A DNA stretch of 52,574 nt, from contig WLHL01000009.1 of NCBI GenBank assembly GCA_009702755.1, positions 1 through 52,574 on the forward strand, written 5' to 3'. Position numbers and translations under genes: made by a program. The notes beneath the pieces are model-generated. The model ran no database searches. It was given only the letters and a program-made list of their open reading frames with translations, and was not told the DNA's origin. Source of the DNA: Actinomycetota bacterium. GTDB taxonomy: Bacteria > Actinomycetota > Acidimicrobiia > Acidimicrobiales > Ilumatobacteraceae. This document shows, one piece after another, positions 15,726 through 23,743 of the stretch. The number at the start of each line of letters is the position of its first letter. Positions within the stretch are counted from its first letter, which is position 1.

Positions 15726-16751
15726 ATGTCATCGAATAATGAGCGCTCCGAAGCCTTAGCGCGTCTCAATGATTTGTTTGGTGGGGACTCGCAGGTCAGT
15801 GTCAACAACAAGATGCTTGATCGTCTCCTGAAGGCAACTGTCGATCTGATTGAAAGTGATGCATCGTCCCTCGATTTCAAGATTGCAACGACAACTTTGG
15901 AAGAGATGACGCGAGCATTTGACATGTTTGCCCCGTATCGAGACAAGCCCAAGGTGTCTATTTTTGGCTCAGCGAGAACAACACCCGAGAACCCGATCTA
16001 TGGTCTCACGGCGCGCACTGCGAAGGCTCTGTCTGATTCCGGTTTCATGGTGGTCACTGGTGCGGGACCCGGAATCATGGAAGCAGGAATGTTAGGTGCT
16101 GGTCGCGAGAACTCCATCGGAGTGTCCATTCGTCTGCCCTTCGAGACTGGCGCTAACTCTGTCATTGCCGGAGATGAAAAGTATGTGAGCATGCGGTACT
16201 TCTTCACACGAAAACTGATGTTGGTGAAAGAGTCTCAAGCCTTTCTATGCATGCCTGGTGGTTTTGGCACCTTGGATGAAACCTTTGAGTTACTCACTCT
16301 TGCGCAGACAGCGAAGTCAGTACCCGTGCCGATTGTTTTCTTGGAAGTGCCAGGAGATCCATTCTGGACACCATTGATGGACACGATGGAGCCACTTCTT
16401 CGTCGTCATGGTTTGATCTCAGACAACGATCACACGTTGTACAAGATTGCCGATTCCATTGATGACGCGGTGAACGAAATTGTGGGTTTCTACGCTAACT
16501 ATCACTCCATCCGGTTCGTCAATGACGTCATGTATCTACGAATGCAGCGCGAGATTCCAGAAGAAGATTTCAAGGCCTTGGCCACAGAATTCGCCTTCCT
16601 TGCGGCGGATGGCTTCATCGAGCAAACGGCAGCATCAGGCATTGAAGTGAAGGAAGCAGATCATCCTGAACTCTTCCGCGTAACAATGCGATACGCAGGA
16701 AAAGGGTTCGCGTCGTTGCGACCCTTCATTGACGCCATCAATCGCTATTAG
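15726..16751 (+). CDS. LOG-family protein (nucleotide 5'-monophosphate phosphoribohydrolase-like)
   Basis: A 341-residue protein whose central Rossmann domain carries the LOG/lysine-decarboxylase-like motifs GAGPGIMEA and PGGFGTLDE. Members characterised elsewhere cleave nucleoside monophosphates to base and ribose-5-phosphate (including cytokinin activation). Ribose-5-phosphate output would fit the transketolase-transaldolase operon; this is inference. Extensions on both sides (about 90 N-terminal and 90 C-terminal residues) make it longer than the roughly 190-residue minimal LOG. ATG at 15726, 4 bases after tal. The C terminus overlaps a small convergent gene by 4 bases. Confidence 0.86.
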   Translation: MSSNNERSEALARLNDLFGGDSQVSVNNKMLDRLLKATVDLIESDASSLDFKIATTTLEEMTRAFDMFAPYRDKPKVSIFGSARTTPENPIYGLTARTAKALSDSGFMVVTGAGPGIMEAGMLGAGRENSIGVSIRLPFETGANSVIAGDEKYVSMRYFFTRKLMLVKESQAFLCMPGGFGTLDETFELLTLAQTAKSVPVPIVFLEVPGDPFWTPLMDTMEPLLRRHGLISDNDHTLYKIADSIDDAVNEIVGFYANYHSIRFVNDVMYLRMQREIPEEDFKALATEFAFLAADGFIEQTAASGIEVKEADHPELFRVTMRYAGKGFASLRPFIDAINRY

Positions 16752-16933
16752 TCCTGAACTAAGTGATGGACAGCTTTGTCAACAGCACGCCTCGCTTGAG
16801 AAATCTGCTTCTCCATAGCGGGTCTTGATGTCTCTCCCCGTTCGATTGCGTCTGACAACAAGAGCATTGAAGCATCGTTGAGCCGCTCGGAGATTGCCTT
16901 CAGTTCTTCCACTATCGCATCAATCTGATCCAT
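16748..16933 (-). CDS. Small helical conserved-type protein (61 aa)
   Basis: Unknown function. The product is entirely helical and charged (IVEELKAISERLNDASMLLLSDAIERGE...AMEKQISQARRAVDKAVHHL), consistent with a helical hairpin or coiled coil. Evidence that it is real: a GGAG Shine-Dalgarno about 8 bases before the ATG at 16933, heptad-like periodicity, and the close 4-base convergent overlap with the LOG gene, typical of this compact genome. Confidence 0.65.
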   Translation of the reverse strand: MDQIDAIVEELKAISERLNDASMLLLSDAIERGETSRPAMEKQISQARRAVDKAVHHLVQD

Positions 16934-17006
16934 GGTTCATCTCCGTTTTGTGTCATGTTCATCTAAAGAATAGATGCGGATACTGCTTCCCCATGTCCTC
17001 ATGGCG

Positions 17007-17012
17007 TAGCGT
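17007..17012 (+). promoter_or_regulatory. Leaderless -10 box
   Basis: TAGCGT ends 6 bases before the GTG at 17019 and fixes that codon as the likely start of the Cys-rich gene. Confidence 0.5.
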
Positions 17013-17018
17013 AGGAAC

Positions 17019-17762
17019 GTGCTACGTGAAGAAGAACCCCGTGAATGGGTCAGTTTTGAAGACCCAGATGAACTTCGTACTTGGATGATTGACGCGACCT
17101 TTTTTCGCTCAAATTACAAGTGCATCTATGGAGAAGGCTGCAAGGGTGTTCATGATGATCCCACGCCTGAATTGATGCAAGGTTGCTGCTCCTTCGGTGC
17201 GCATTTCCTTGACGATAAAGATCTGAAGTCCGTAAAGAAGTCTGTGAAGCGCCTAGAGCCTCGCCATTGGAAGAACTACGACAAGGGTCGTGACAACAAG
17301 TGGTTGATGACGGAGAAGGATGGCGGCAAGAAAACAACTGTGGTCAAGGGCGCCTGCATCTTTCACAATCCGCCCGGTTTCGAAGGCGGCACTGGCTGTG
17401 CATTTCACATCGCAGCCGTTGAAGCAAATGAGCGCCACATGGACTGGAAGCCCGATGTGTGTTGGCAAGTGCCACTTCGTCTCGAAGAACACGTGGAAGA
17501 TGGTGGATACGTCGTGTCAACCATTCGCGAATGGAAGCGTCGTGACTGGGGAGACGGCGGAGACGACTTCCATTGGTGGTGTACCGAGTCTCCTGATGCA
17601 TTCGTCGGCAAGGACCCTGCATACGTGTTCTTCAAAGACGAGATCACCGAGATGATGGGCGAAAAGAGCTACCAGATCATGGTCGCTCAACTGCAGCGAC
17701 CAACTGCAGTTCCGCTCCCGCACCCAGCGGTGCGATCACGGACTACAAAGAAAAAGAAGTAG
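17019..17762 (+). CDS. Cys-rich protein of unknown function (247 aa)
   Basis: I do not recognise a named family with certainty. Cysteines cluster in CIYGEGC, QGCCSFG, GACIFH and GCAFH, with further single Cys (CWQ, WWC), a pattern suited to a metal or Fe-S site and reminiscent of DUF3109/YkgJ-like CxxxCC proteins. No signal peptide or membrane span. The C terminus is a Lys/Arg/Thr-rich tail ending KKKK. Aromatic content is high (many Trp), unusual next to its neighbours. GTG start chosen for the -10 box 6 bases upstream. Its stop lies 2 bases from the typA stop. Confidence 0.75.
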   Translation: MLREEEPREWVSFEDPDELRTWMIDATFFRSNYKCIYGEGCKGVHDDPTPELMQGCCSFGAHFLDDKDLKSVKKSVKRLEPRHWKNYDKGRDNKWLMTEKDGGKKTTVVKGACIFHNPPGFEGGTGCAFHIAAVEANERHMDWKPDVCWQVPLRLEEHVEDGGYVVSTIREWKRRDWGDGGDDFHWWCTESPDAFVGKDPAYVFFKDEITEMMGEKSYQIMVAQLQRPTAVPLPHPAVRSRTTKKKK

Positions 17763-17764
17763 TT

Positions 17765-19585
17765 CTACTTCCCTTTCGTTTGGCGACGGCGATCCTCAAC
17801 TGTGAGGAAGCGCTTACGAATACGAATTGCCTTCGGTGTCACCTCGACAAGCTCGTCATCACCAATCCATTCAATAGCAGTTTCCAACGTGTGAATGATT
17901 GGTGCAGAAAGCTTTGGACCATCGTCGTGGCTGTGTGTGCGGATGTTGTTCTTTTCCTTGGCACGCACAACGTTGAGAACCATTTCTTCGTTTCGAGCAG
18001 CCTGACCAACGACCATTCCCTCGTACACCTCTGTGCTTGGCTCAAGGAAGAACTCGCCACTCTTCTGCAAATTGTCCAAGGCGTAGGCCGTGGTAGTGCC
18101 CATGCGGTCAGAAATCATGGCTCCGTTCGTACGGTGGGGCAATTCCCCTGCCCATGGCATCCATCCGGCGTGTGTCTGGTTCAAAAGAGCAGTACCGCGT
18201 GTCGATGTCATCAACATTGAGCGGAAACCGATGAGACCACGTGAAGGTGCTTCAAAACTCACAATGGTTCGTCCTGGGTCTCCTGCGCGAAGTTCAGTCA
18301 CACGACCCTTACGAGGAGCAAGAGTTTGTGTGATCACGCCAACGAATTCATCGGGAACGTCACATGTGCCAGATTCAAGTGGCTCATGCTTCTTGCCATT
18401 GATCTCCTTGGTAATGACTTCCGGGCGACCGACTTGAAGTTCAAAGCCTTCGCGGCGCATGTTCTCGATGAGTACGGCGAGTTGGAGTTCTCCACGACCG
18501 GCAACACTGGTGACGTCAGGTGAATCAGTGTCGGTGATCTTGATGGACACGTTGCCCAAGATCTCTTTGTTCAAACGGTCACGAAGGTGACGGCTGGTGA
18601 CGAACTTTCCCTCGCGACCGGCATACGGAGACGTATTAACACCGAAGGCCATACGAATAACTGGCTCGTCAACTTCAAGACGAGGCAATGGCGTGGTGAC
18701 TTCAATTGCTGACACTGTGTCGCCCACTTCAACTTCTGGAATCCCAGCAAGAACGAAGAGGTCTCCAGCGGAGATCTCGTCAACTTCTGTTCGGCCAATT
18801 CCGTCAAAGACGCTCAACTGCGCGATGCGGCGACGAATGGGCGTTCCGTCAGAATCCTTGCCCCACAAAGCGACAGTGTCGCCCTTGTGCATGACTCCAC
18901 TATGAACACGGCCAATCGCTAAGCGACCGAGATAATCAGAGACGTCCAAGTTGGTAACTAGTGCTGTCAACGGAGCATTGGCATCGTGGGTGGGTGCTGG
19001 AACCGTATCCAAGATGGTCTCGAGCAAGCACGACAGATCTGCGTCGGCTGGTGGCATTCCGATGCCGCGCATGGCGCGACCTTCACGAGCAACTGCCGAG
19101 ATAACTGGGAACGTGAGCTGGTCATCATTTGTCGCGAGATCGAGGAATAACTGCTCTACTTCTTCTAAGACTTCTTGCGGACGAGCGTCACCACGGTCCA
19201 CCTTGTTGATCACAAGGATTGTTGGAAGACCAAGACCCAGGGCTTTTGACAACACATAACGAGTCTGAGGCAATGGGCCTTCAGCAGCATCCACCAAAAG
19301 AACCACACCATCGACAAGAGCCAACGCACGCTCAACCTCGCCACCGAAGTCAGCGTGACCAGGAGTGTCAACCAGGTTGATCAGAGTCCCGTTGAAGGTG
19401 ATACGAGCAGCCTTGGCGAGGATTGTGATGCCTCGCTCGCGCTCCTGCGCGTCTGAGTCCATCACGCGGTCAACAATGGCCTGGTGCGCCGCAAAGGCGC
19501 CCGTGGACCGGAGAAGGGTATCTACAAGGGTTGTTTTGCCATGGTCGACGTGTGCGACCATGGCGACGTTACGAAGTGCACTCAT
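17765..19585 (-). CDS. typA: Ribosome-associated GTPase TypA/BipA
   Basis: Translational GTPase (606 residues) involved in 50S assembly and stress adaptation. G1 is AHVDHGKT (11-18), switch/G2 in ERERGITILAKAA, G3 is DTPGHADF and G4 is INKVDR; EF-G-like domains III and V and the BipA-specific C-terminal domain follow (SGEFFLEPSTEVYEGMVVG, RAKEKNNIRTHS). No Shine-Dalgarno or clear -10 directly precedes the ATG at 19585; the preceding gene ends 34 bases upstream, so the two are probably cotranscribed. Confidence 0.96.
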   Translation of the reverse strand: MSALRNVAMVAHVDHGKTTLVDTLLRSTGAFAAHQAIVDRVMDSDAQERERGITILAKAARITFNGTLINLVDTPGHADFGGEVERALALVDGVVLLVDAAEGPLPQTRYVLSKALGLGLPTILVINKVDRGDARPQEVLEEVEQLFLDLATNDDQLTFPVISAVAREGRAMRGIGMPPADADLSCLLETILDTVPAPTHDANAPLTALVTNLDVSDYLGRLAIGRVHSGVMHKGDTVALWGKDSDGTPIRRRIAQLSVFDGIGRTEVDEISAGDLFVLAGIPEVEVGDTVSAIEVTTPLPRLEVDEPVIRMAFGVNTSPYAGREGKFVTSRHLRDRLNKEILGNVSIKITDTDSPDVTSVAGRGELQLAVLIENMRREGFELQVGRPEVITKEINGKKHEPLESGTCDVPDEFVGVITQTLAPRKGRVTELRAGDPGRTIVSFEAPSRGLIGFRSMLMTSTRGTALLNQTHAGWMPWAGELPHRTNGAMISDRMGTTTAYALDNLQKSGEFFLEPSTEVYEGMVVGQAARNEEMVLNVVRAKEKNNIRTHSHDDGPKLSAPIIHTLETAIEWIGDDELVEVTPKAIRIRKRFLTVEDRRRQTKGK

Positions 19586-19619
19586 GGGGGGTGTTCAAAT
19601 TTCTGTCCAAAGGACGGTT

Positions 19620-19814
19620 TTAGGCGAGATCGTCGTCCGAGTCGTCGTCATCATCATCGAAGGTCACGCCGTAGCGCTCCGCAATGGCTGCGTACTCGTC
19701 GTCCTCTGCTGGGTTCTCCCGATCCGAGCCGCCGAAACCGAGGTCTGCAGCACTAGGGCCTGCTTGCTTCAATTTGCGCGCTTCTTCGAACCGGCGATGT
19801 CGACCTTTTTTCAT
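19620..19814 (-). CDS. Small protein with basic head and acidic tail (64 aa)
   Basis: Unknown function. The N-terminal 17 residues are very basic (MKKGRHRRFEEARKLK) and the last 12 are almost all Asp (a DDDDDDSDDD-type tail), giving a dipolar polypeptide. A GGAG 9 bases before the ATG at 19814 and placement directly upstream of typA support it as a real gene. The basic head could bind rRNA and the acidic tail could mimic nucleic acid, but this is speculation. Confidence 0.6.
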   Translation of the reverse strand: MKKGRHRRFEEARKLKQAGPSAADLGFGGSDRENPAEDDEYAAIAERYGVTFDDDDDDSDDDLA

Positions 19815-19903
19815 GGTCGGTCTCCGAACAGTGTGTGGCTCAAGGCCGTGTGGACAATCCTGACGAGTTTACATAGGTATCAGTCGAAATGACGGACATT
19901 GCT

Positions 19904-21091
19904 CTAGACAGGGGTTACATCAACTAGCTTGAGCCCGTTTCCGGAGTTTTCCTTCGTAAATGTGAGCGCTTTACGGCCCGCTACAAGGTCCTCAATGTCG
20001 CGGCCGACGATGTCGGCCCTCCAGCCTTCGCTCATCCGAGCCCCAGGGGCACCGCTCAGGAGATCATTGATGTCCTTACGCGTTCCGAGTAGTCCGGCAT
20101 CGAGATTGCTCTGACGTGCAAGTTCTGTCACCCAGGCTGACACCAAAGTGGCAGCAGGGCGCATGGACTTATCAAGATCATCTCCATCATGGGAGGGAAA
20201 TGAGAGGTCTCCTTCTGCAGACCTCTCCACGCCCAATTGGACAGCCTCCAACAGTGCTCGACCTTGTTGACCACTGACGTGACGGTGATCGACCCCACGG
20301 CTTTGCAACATGTCCTCAGCAGTACGAGGAGCCTTTTGGGCAATGCCCAAGATCGCAATATCAGAGAGAACATGTCTTGGCGGCAGGTCAAGATCCATCG
20401 CGCGATTCTCTCGCCACTCAGCAATTGCCTGTGCGACCCATCGCGCTCTCCCCTTCAATGTTCGAACATCTTTGACGCGAAGCCAAGCATCTTCCGGAGG
20501 ATTAGGACCAGTGGGTCGAGTGCGCAACTCTTCACACGCATCTGTTGCCCATTGCATACGTCCTCGTTCTTCTAAATCGGCAAAAATGATGGAAGACAGT
20601 TCAGCAAGATACGCAACATCGGAGGCCGCATAGATCAACTGATCTTTGGTGAGTGGACGACGTAGCCAGTCAGTGAGGCGGTCGCCTTTCGGAACGATCA
20701 CCTTCAGATACGACTGAAGAAGAGAAGCGAGTGAAGGCTGCGAATACCCAAGAAAACCAGCACACAACTGTGTGTCAAGCATGCGAGAAGGAATGTAACC
20801 GCAGCTCTGCGCCATGACATCCAGGTCTTGTTGAGCGGCGTGAAGAACACACATCCCTGGCCCATCGAACAAAGGCCGAAGGAGTTTCATATTGACCATC
20901 AATGGATCAATGATCACGGTGCGTTTGGAAGTAGCGATCTGAACAAGAGCTAACTGCGGAAAGTAGGTCTTCTCCCGATGAAATTCTGTATCCAAATAGA
21001 AATGAGATTCGCCGAGAGCCTCTTCAGTGAACTCGATCAGATCGTTGTCTGAGTCGATCCAGTCATAAGTGATGTCAGGACGGATTGTCAC
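19904..21091 (-). CDS. rnd: Ribonuclease D (DEDDy 3'-5' exoribonuclease with HRDC domain)
   Basis: 3'-5' exonuclease acting on tRNA precursors and other stable RNAs; 395 residues. DEDDy motifs: Exo I DTEF, Exo II HAAQQDLD, Exo III YAASDVAYL. An HRDC-like helical domain occupies about 205-290 (WVAQAIAEWRENRAMDLDLPP). GTG start at 21091 lies inside the 3' end of the rhodanese gene (17-base overlap), indicating translational coupling in the mobA-rhodanese-rnd operon. Confidence 0.93.
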   Translation of the reverse strand: MTIRPDITYDWIDSDNDLIEFTEEALGESHFYLDTEFHREKTYFPQLALVQIATSKRTVIIDPLMVNMKLLRPLFDGPGMCVLHAAQQDLDVMAQSCGYIPSRMLDTQLCAGFLGYSQPSLASLLQSYLKVIVPKGDRLTDWLRRPLTKDQLIYAASDVAYLAELSSIIFADLEERGRMQWATDACEELRTRPTGPNPPEDAWLRVKDVRTLKGRARWVAQAIAEWRENRAMDLDLPPRHVLSDIAILGIAQKAPRTAEDMLQSRGVDHRHVSGQQGRALLEAVQLGVERSAEGDLSFPSHDGDDLDKSMRPAATLVSAWVTELARQSNLDAGLLGTRKDINDLLSGAPGARMSEGWRADIVGRDIEDLVAGRKALTFTKENSGNGLKLVDVTPV

Positions 21092-21404
21092 CGGTCATCA
21101 CTTCATTTCCTTCAAGAATCCACGCAGCTGTTCCACCAACAACATTGACAAAATGTGATCCATCAAATTCGGGCAGATTCGAAAGAAATTCACATGCACG
21201 CGCACTGCGACCACCCAGTTGACACACCACATACACAGTTTCGTATTTTGCAATGCTTGAGAAGTTCTCGGCTAGCTCGCTCAGAGGAACGTTCACTGCT
21301 CCTGGTACATGTCCGTCGACGTATTCATCAACTTCCCTGACATCCACAACGTAGGACGATTGCACCAAAGCAAAATCTGTAACGGAGATCTCTGTCCAAG
21401 CCAT
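21075..21404 (-). CDS. Single-domain rhodanese
   Basis: A 109-residue sulfurtransferase-fold protein. The active-site loop is CQLGGRS, with Cys and Arg in the expected places, preceded by VVDVREVDEYVDGHVPGAVNVPLSEL, a standard rhodanese CH2 motif. No signal peptide. Sandwiched between mobA and rnd; it may supply sulfur for molybdenum-cofactor or tRNA thiolation, but nothing in the sequence decides this. Confidence 0.93.
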   Translation of the reverse strand: MAWTEISVTDFALVQSSYVVDVREVDEYVDGHVPGAVNVPLSELAENFSSIAKYETVYVVCQLGGRSARACEFLSNLPEFDGSHFVNVVGGTAAWILEGNEVMTGDNPS

Positions 21405-21406
21405 TG

Positions 21407-21982
21407 TTAGAGGTTAGTTGTGTCATTGTCTGCAGCAAGGTCTGCAGGAGAATTGATATTGCGAACCGCCACCGCAGGTACTGGAACCTCTGCAACGTCG
21501 AGGAGCACAGCTGCACGATGCACAGCACGCTCTTTGCGCTTCCAGACGGACTCAAGGGTCTGGAGACATTCTTCTTTCGACCAAGCAGCACACAACCAAT
21601 TCAGACGATCAGTGCGTCCCACAGTTGCCTGAGCCTCAGGAAGCGCCTTCACAAGACTCGCTATTACAGCATCAGTGATGAAAGGCATGTCGCAAGAAAG
21701 AACAACAACGGAGTCGTTCGCTGAGGACTTCAAAGCTGTGATGACGCCACCCAGTGGGCCCTCCCCTGGAAAGAGATCCTTCTTCCAGGTGCCAGAGAAT
21801 TTCTTTCCTCGCGCTGGCGTACCACCGATAAACATGATTTCTGAGGCACCAGCGCGTGTTGCAGCGTCCGCTACTCGTTGAGCCATGGCCTGGCCTTCAA
21901 CTTCATAAAGAGCCTTATCGGATCCCATACGAGAGCTGTCTCCTCCGATGAGGATGGCCACGGTGAACTCAGCGCCCGACAT
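21407..21982 (-). CDS. mobA: Molybdenum cofactor guanylyltransferase-like (MobA)
   Basis: Transfers GMP to Mo-molybdopterin. 191 residues with the nucleotidyltransferase signature ILIGGDSSRMGSDKAL, FPGEGPLGGV and CDMPFI. The start ATG at 21982 is preferred over an upstream in-frame codon: TAGCGT lies 7 bases before it and the extra N-terminal residues are not family-like. XDH-type enzymes often use the CMP (MocA) form of the cofactor, so a MocA assignment is possible. It may serve the molybdenum hydroxylase encoded at 47958-51540. Confidence 0.85.
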   Translation of the reverse strand: MSGAEFTVAILIGGDSSRMGSDKALYEVEGQAMAQRVADAATRAGASEIMFIGGTPARGKKFSGTWKKDLFPGEGPLGGVITALKSSANDSVVVLSCDMPFITDAVIASLVKALPEAQATVGRTDRLNWLCAAWSKEECLQTLESVWKRKERAVHRAAVLLDVAEVPVPAVAVRNINSPADLAADNDTTNL

Positions 21983-21989
21983 GGTGTCA

Positions 21990-22017
21990 ACGCTACGGGC
22001 ATAAATGAGCCTAAAGT
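21990..22017. promoter_or_regulatory. Divergent leaderless promoters of mobA (-) and small membrane protein (+)
   Basis: Minus strand TAGCGT (21995-21990) ends 7 bases before the mobA ATG. Plus strand TAAAGT (22012-22017) ends 6 bases before the ATG at 22024. The two starts are only 41 bases apart. Confidence 0.5.
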
Positions 22018-22023
22018 TGCCCA

Positions 22024-22338
22024 ATGAGCACGATTCTCGCCGCAACAGACCCTGACACCCTTAAGAATGCAGCTCTCGGGCTGTCAGCTGGCTCCCTTTT
22101 AGTAGCCATCGTTCTGATGAAGGTCATTTCGGGAATCATGGGCAAGGTTGTATCCACCGTGATCTTTGTAGCAATTGCACTCGTTGGTTACTCGCAAAGA
22201 AGCGAAATTACTGATTGTGTGAACAGCGTGAAAGCCGCTTCCCAGTCTGCAGAGACAGAACTTCAAATCCCTCAGGAACTCACGTGCCAGTTCTTTGGTC
22301 AAGACATCACCGTCAAGGTGCCTCAAATCAACAATTAA
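22024..22338 (+). CDS. Small two-span membrane protein of unknown function (104 aa)
   Basis: Two hydrophobic segments at about 18-37 and 41-57 are followed by a soluble C-terminal domain of about 45 residues with two Cys (TDC, LTCQF), which could form a disulfide if outside. No family recognised. ATG at 22024 is fixed by a -10 box 6 bases upstream. The stop overlaps the convergent hydrolase gene by 4 bases. Confidence 0.75.
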   Translation: MSTILAATDPDTLKNAALGLSAGSLLVAIVLMKVISGIMGKVVSTVIFVAIALVGYSQRSEITDCVNSVKAASQSAETELQIPQELTCQFFGQDITVKVPQINN

Positions 22339-23108
22339 GGCAATGGGGCCAAATGCGGCCTAATGAGAAGTTCAGCGAATGCTGCGGCATGTGAATTGGG
22401 TGCACCATGACCGGCGCCGTCGATCTCAACGCTGTGAGCATGTTTCAGATTCTCACCTAGCCACAATGCTCCCTTCTTGTGGTGTTCAAGGGCTTTTGAT
22501 CCGTATCCACAGATAACTGGACATTCGATAGCGGCAACGTCCCATGGAGCACCTTCTCGTATCGATTGCAATTCAGTCGTGAGTGCCACACCTTCTGCAC
22601 GTCGTGCTTCTTTCGTGCTCTCGGGCAACTGGTCCCATCGCTTACGGCCAATGAGACGAATCATGAAGGCTTCCGCTGCATCAGCAGTGGGCACAGTAAG
22701 ACTGTTGGCTCCAGCAGTGTTACGAGGCCACCAATCAAACCATGACAATGGTGTTTCATACGTGCTCACAGCACGAATCTGTTGACCGAGCTGGGCCGCT
22801 GTGGCCAATGCAATGTTGCCGCCAAAACTGTGACCAATCAGGATGGCTTCTCGGTCATTCAAGATGCTGACGACATCTGAAGCATTGCCAGCAACCGTAA
22901 ACGGCCCCTGATGAGAATTATTGTGCGCATACCCTCGGCGATCAAAACGGATGACATGAGATTCTTTATGAATCTGTCGCGATACACGAAGCATTCCAGC
23001 TGCTCTGTCCAAAGAGCCATGAATCAGCACCACTATCGGGCCGTCAGGCGTCCCTTCTTCAAGAAATTGAAGCCCATTACCCGCAGAGTGAGGAACTGTT
23101 GTGGACAT
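22335..23108 (-). CDS. Alpha/beta-hydrolase fold protein
   Basis: 257 residues; nucleophile elbow GHSFGG, oxyanion strand VVLIHGSLDR, catalytic His in DGAGHGAPN. A cap region (about 130-190) is rich in Trp and Arg. It resembles the general esterase/lyase-like alpha/beta hydrolases. Substrate unknown. ATG at 23108; AATGAT, a weak -10, lies 6 bases upstream. Divergent from the phosphatase gene with only 20 bases between starts. Confidence 0.85.
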   Translation of the reverse strand: MSTTVPHSAGNGLQFLEEGTPDGPIVVLIHGSLDRAAGMLRVSRQIHKESHVIRFDRRGYAHNNSHQGPFTVAGNASDVVSILNDREAILIGHSFGGNIALATAAQLGQQIRAVSTYETPLSWFDWWPRNTAGANSLTVPTADAAEAFMIRLIGRKRWDQLPESTKEARRAEGVALTTELQSIREGAPWDVAAIECPVICGYGSKALEHHKKGALWLGENLKHAHSVEIDGAGHGAPNSHAAAFAELLIRPHLAPLP

Positions 23109-23128
23109 CGCTTTATCATTTCACATCA

Positions 23129-23743
23129 ATGGAACTGATACTTGTACGACACGCCCTTCCGCTTCGCCGCGAGAATGTAGATGGACCAGCTGACCCAGAG
23201 TTGTCAGCCGATGGTCATTCACAAGCAAGACACTTTGCTGAGTACATGGGTCTAGAGCACATCGACGCGATTTATACCAGTCCAATGAAACGAGCCATGC
23301 AGACCGCGGTTCCCCTTGCACAGTTGAAGAACATGCAGCCGATTGTGATTGATGGTGTGGCGGAGTATGACCAGGATTCCAACGAATACATTCCCGTTGA
23401 AGAACTAAAGGCCAACAATGACCCTCGTTGGCAAGAGATCGTTAATGGTGGATGGGCTGCACAAGAACCTGCGGAAGAATTCACAACACGCGTCAATGAT
23501 GCATTAAACGAAATCGTTCGACAGAACAAAGGTGCAAAGGTCGTTGTGACATGCCATGGCGGTGTGATTAACGAATATCTCTCGAAAGTTCTCGGTTTGA
23601 ACACTGGTCAGTTCTTTTATCCGAACTACACATCCATCCATCGCATTGCCGCTTCCAGTTCAGGACATCGCAGCATTCTTTCCGTCAACGAAACAGCCCA
23701 TCTCCGCGGCACGGGACTTCCCGTAGGGCTTTTTCATGGTTAA
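23129..23743 (+). CDS. Histidine phosphatase superfamily protein (phosphoglycerate mutase-like)
   Basis: 204 residues starting MELILVRHALP. The RHA motif carries the phospho-accepting His; a second catalytic His lies in VVTCHGGVI and the conserved SPMKRAMQTA follows. The enzyme is probably a broad phosphatase, not a glycolytic mutase. An in-frame start 30 bases upstream would add residues that are not family-like. TATCAT at 23114-23119 is a candidate -10. It overlaps the aminopeptidase start by 8 bases, so they form an operon. Confidence 0.88.
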   Translation: MELILVRHALPLRRENVDGPADPELSADGHSQARHFAEYMGLEHIDAIYTSPMKRAMQTAVPLAQLKNMQPIVIDGVAEYDQDSNEYIPVEELKANNDPRWQEIVNGGWAAQEPAEEFTTRVNDALNEIVRQNKGAKVVVTCHGGVINEYLSKVLGLNTGQFFYPNYTSIHRIAASSSGHRSILSVNETAHLRGTGLPVGLFHG

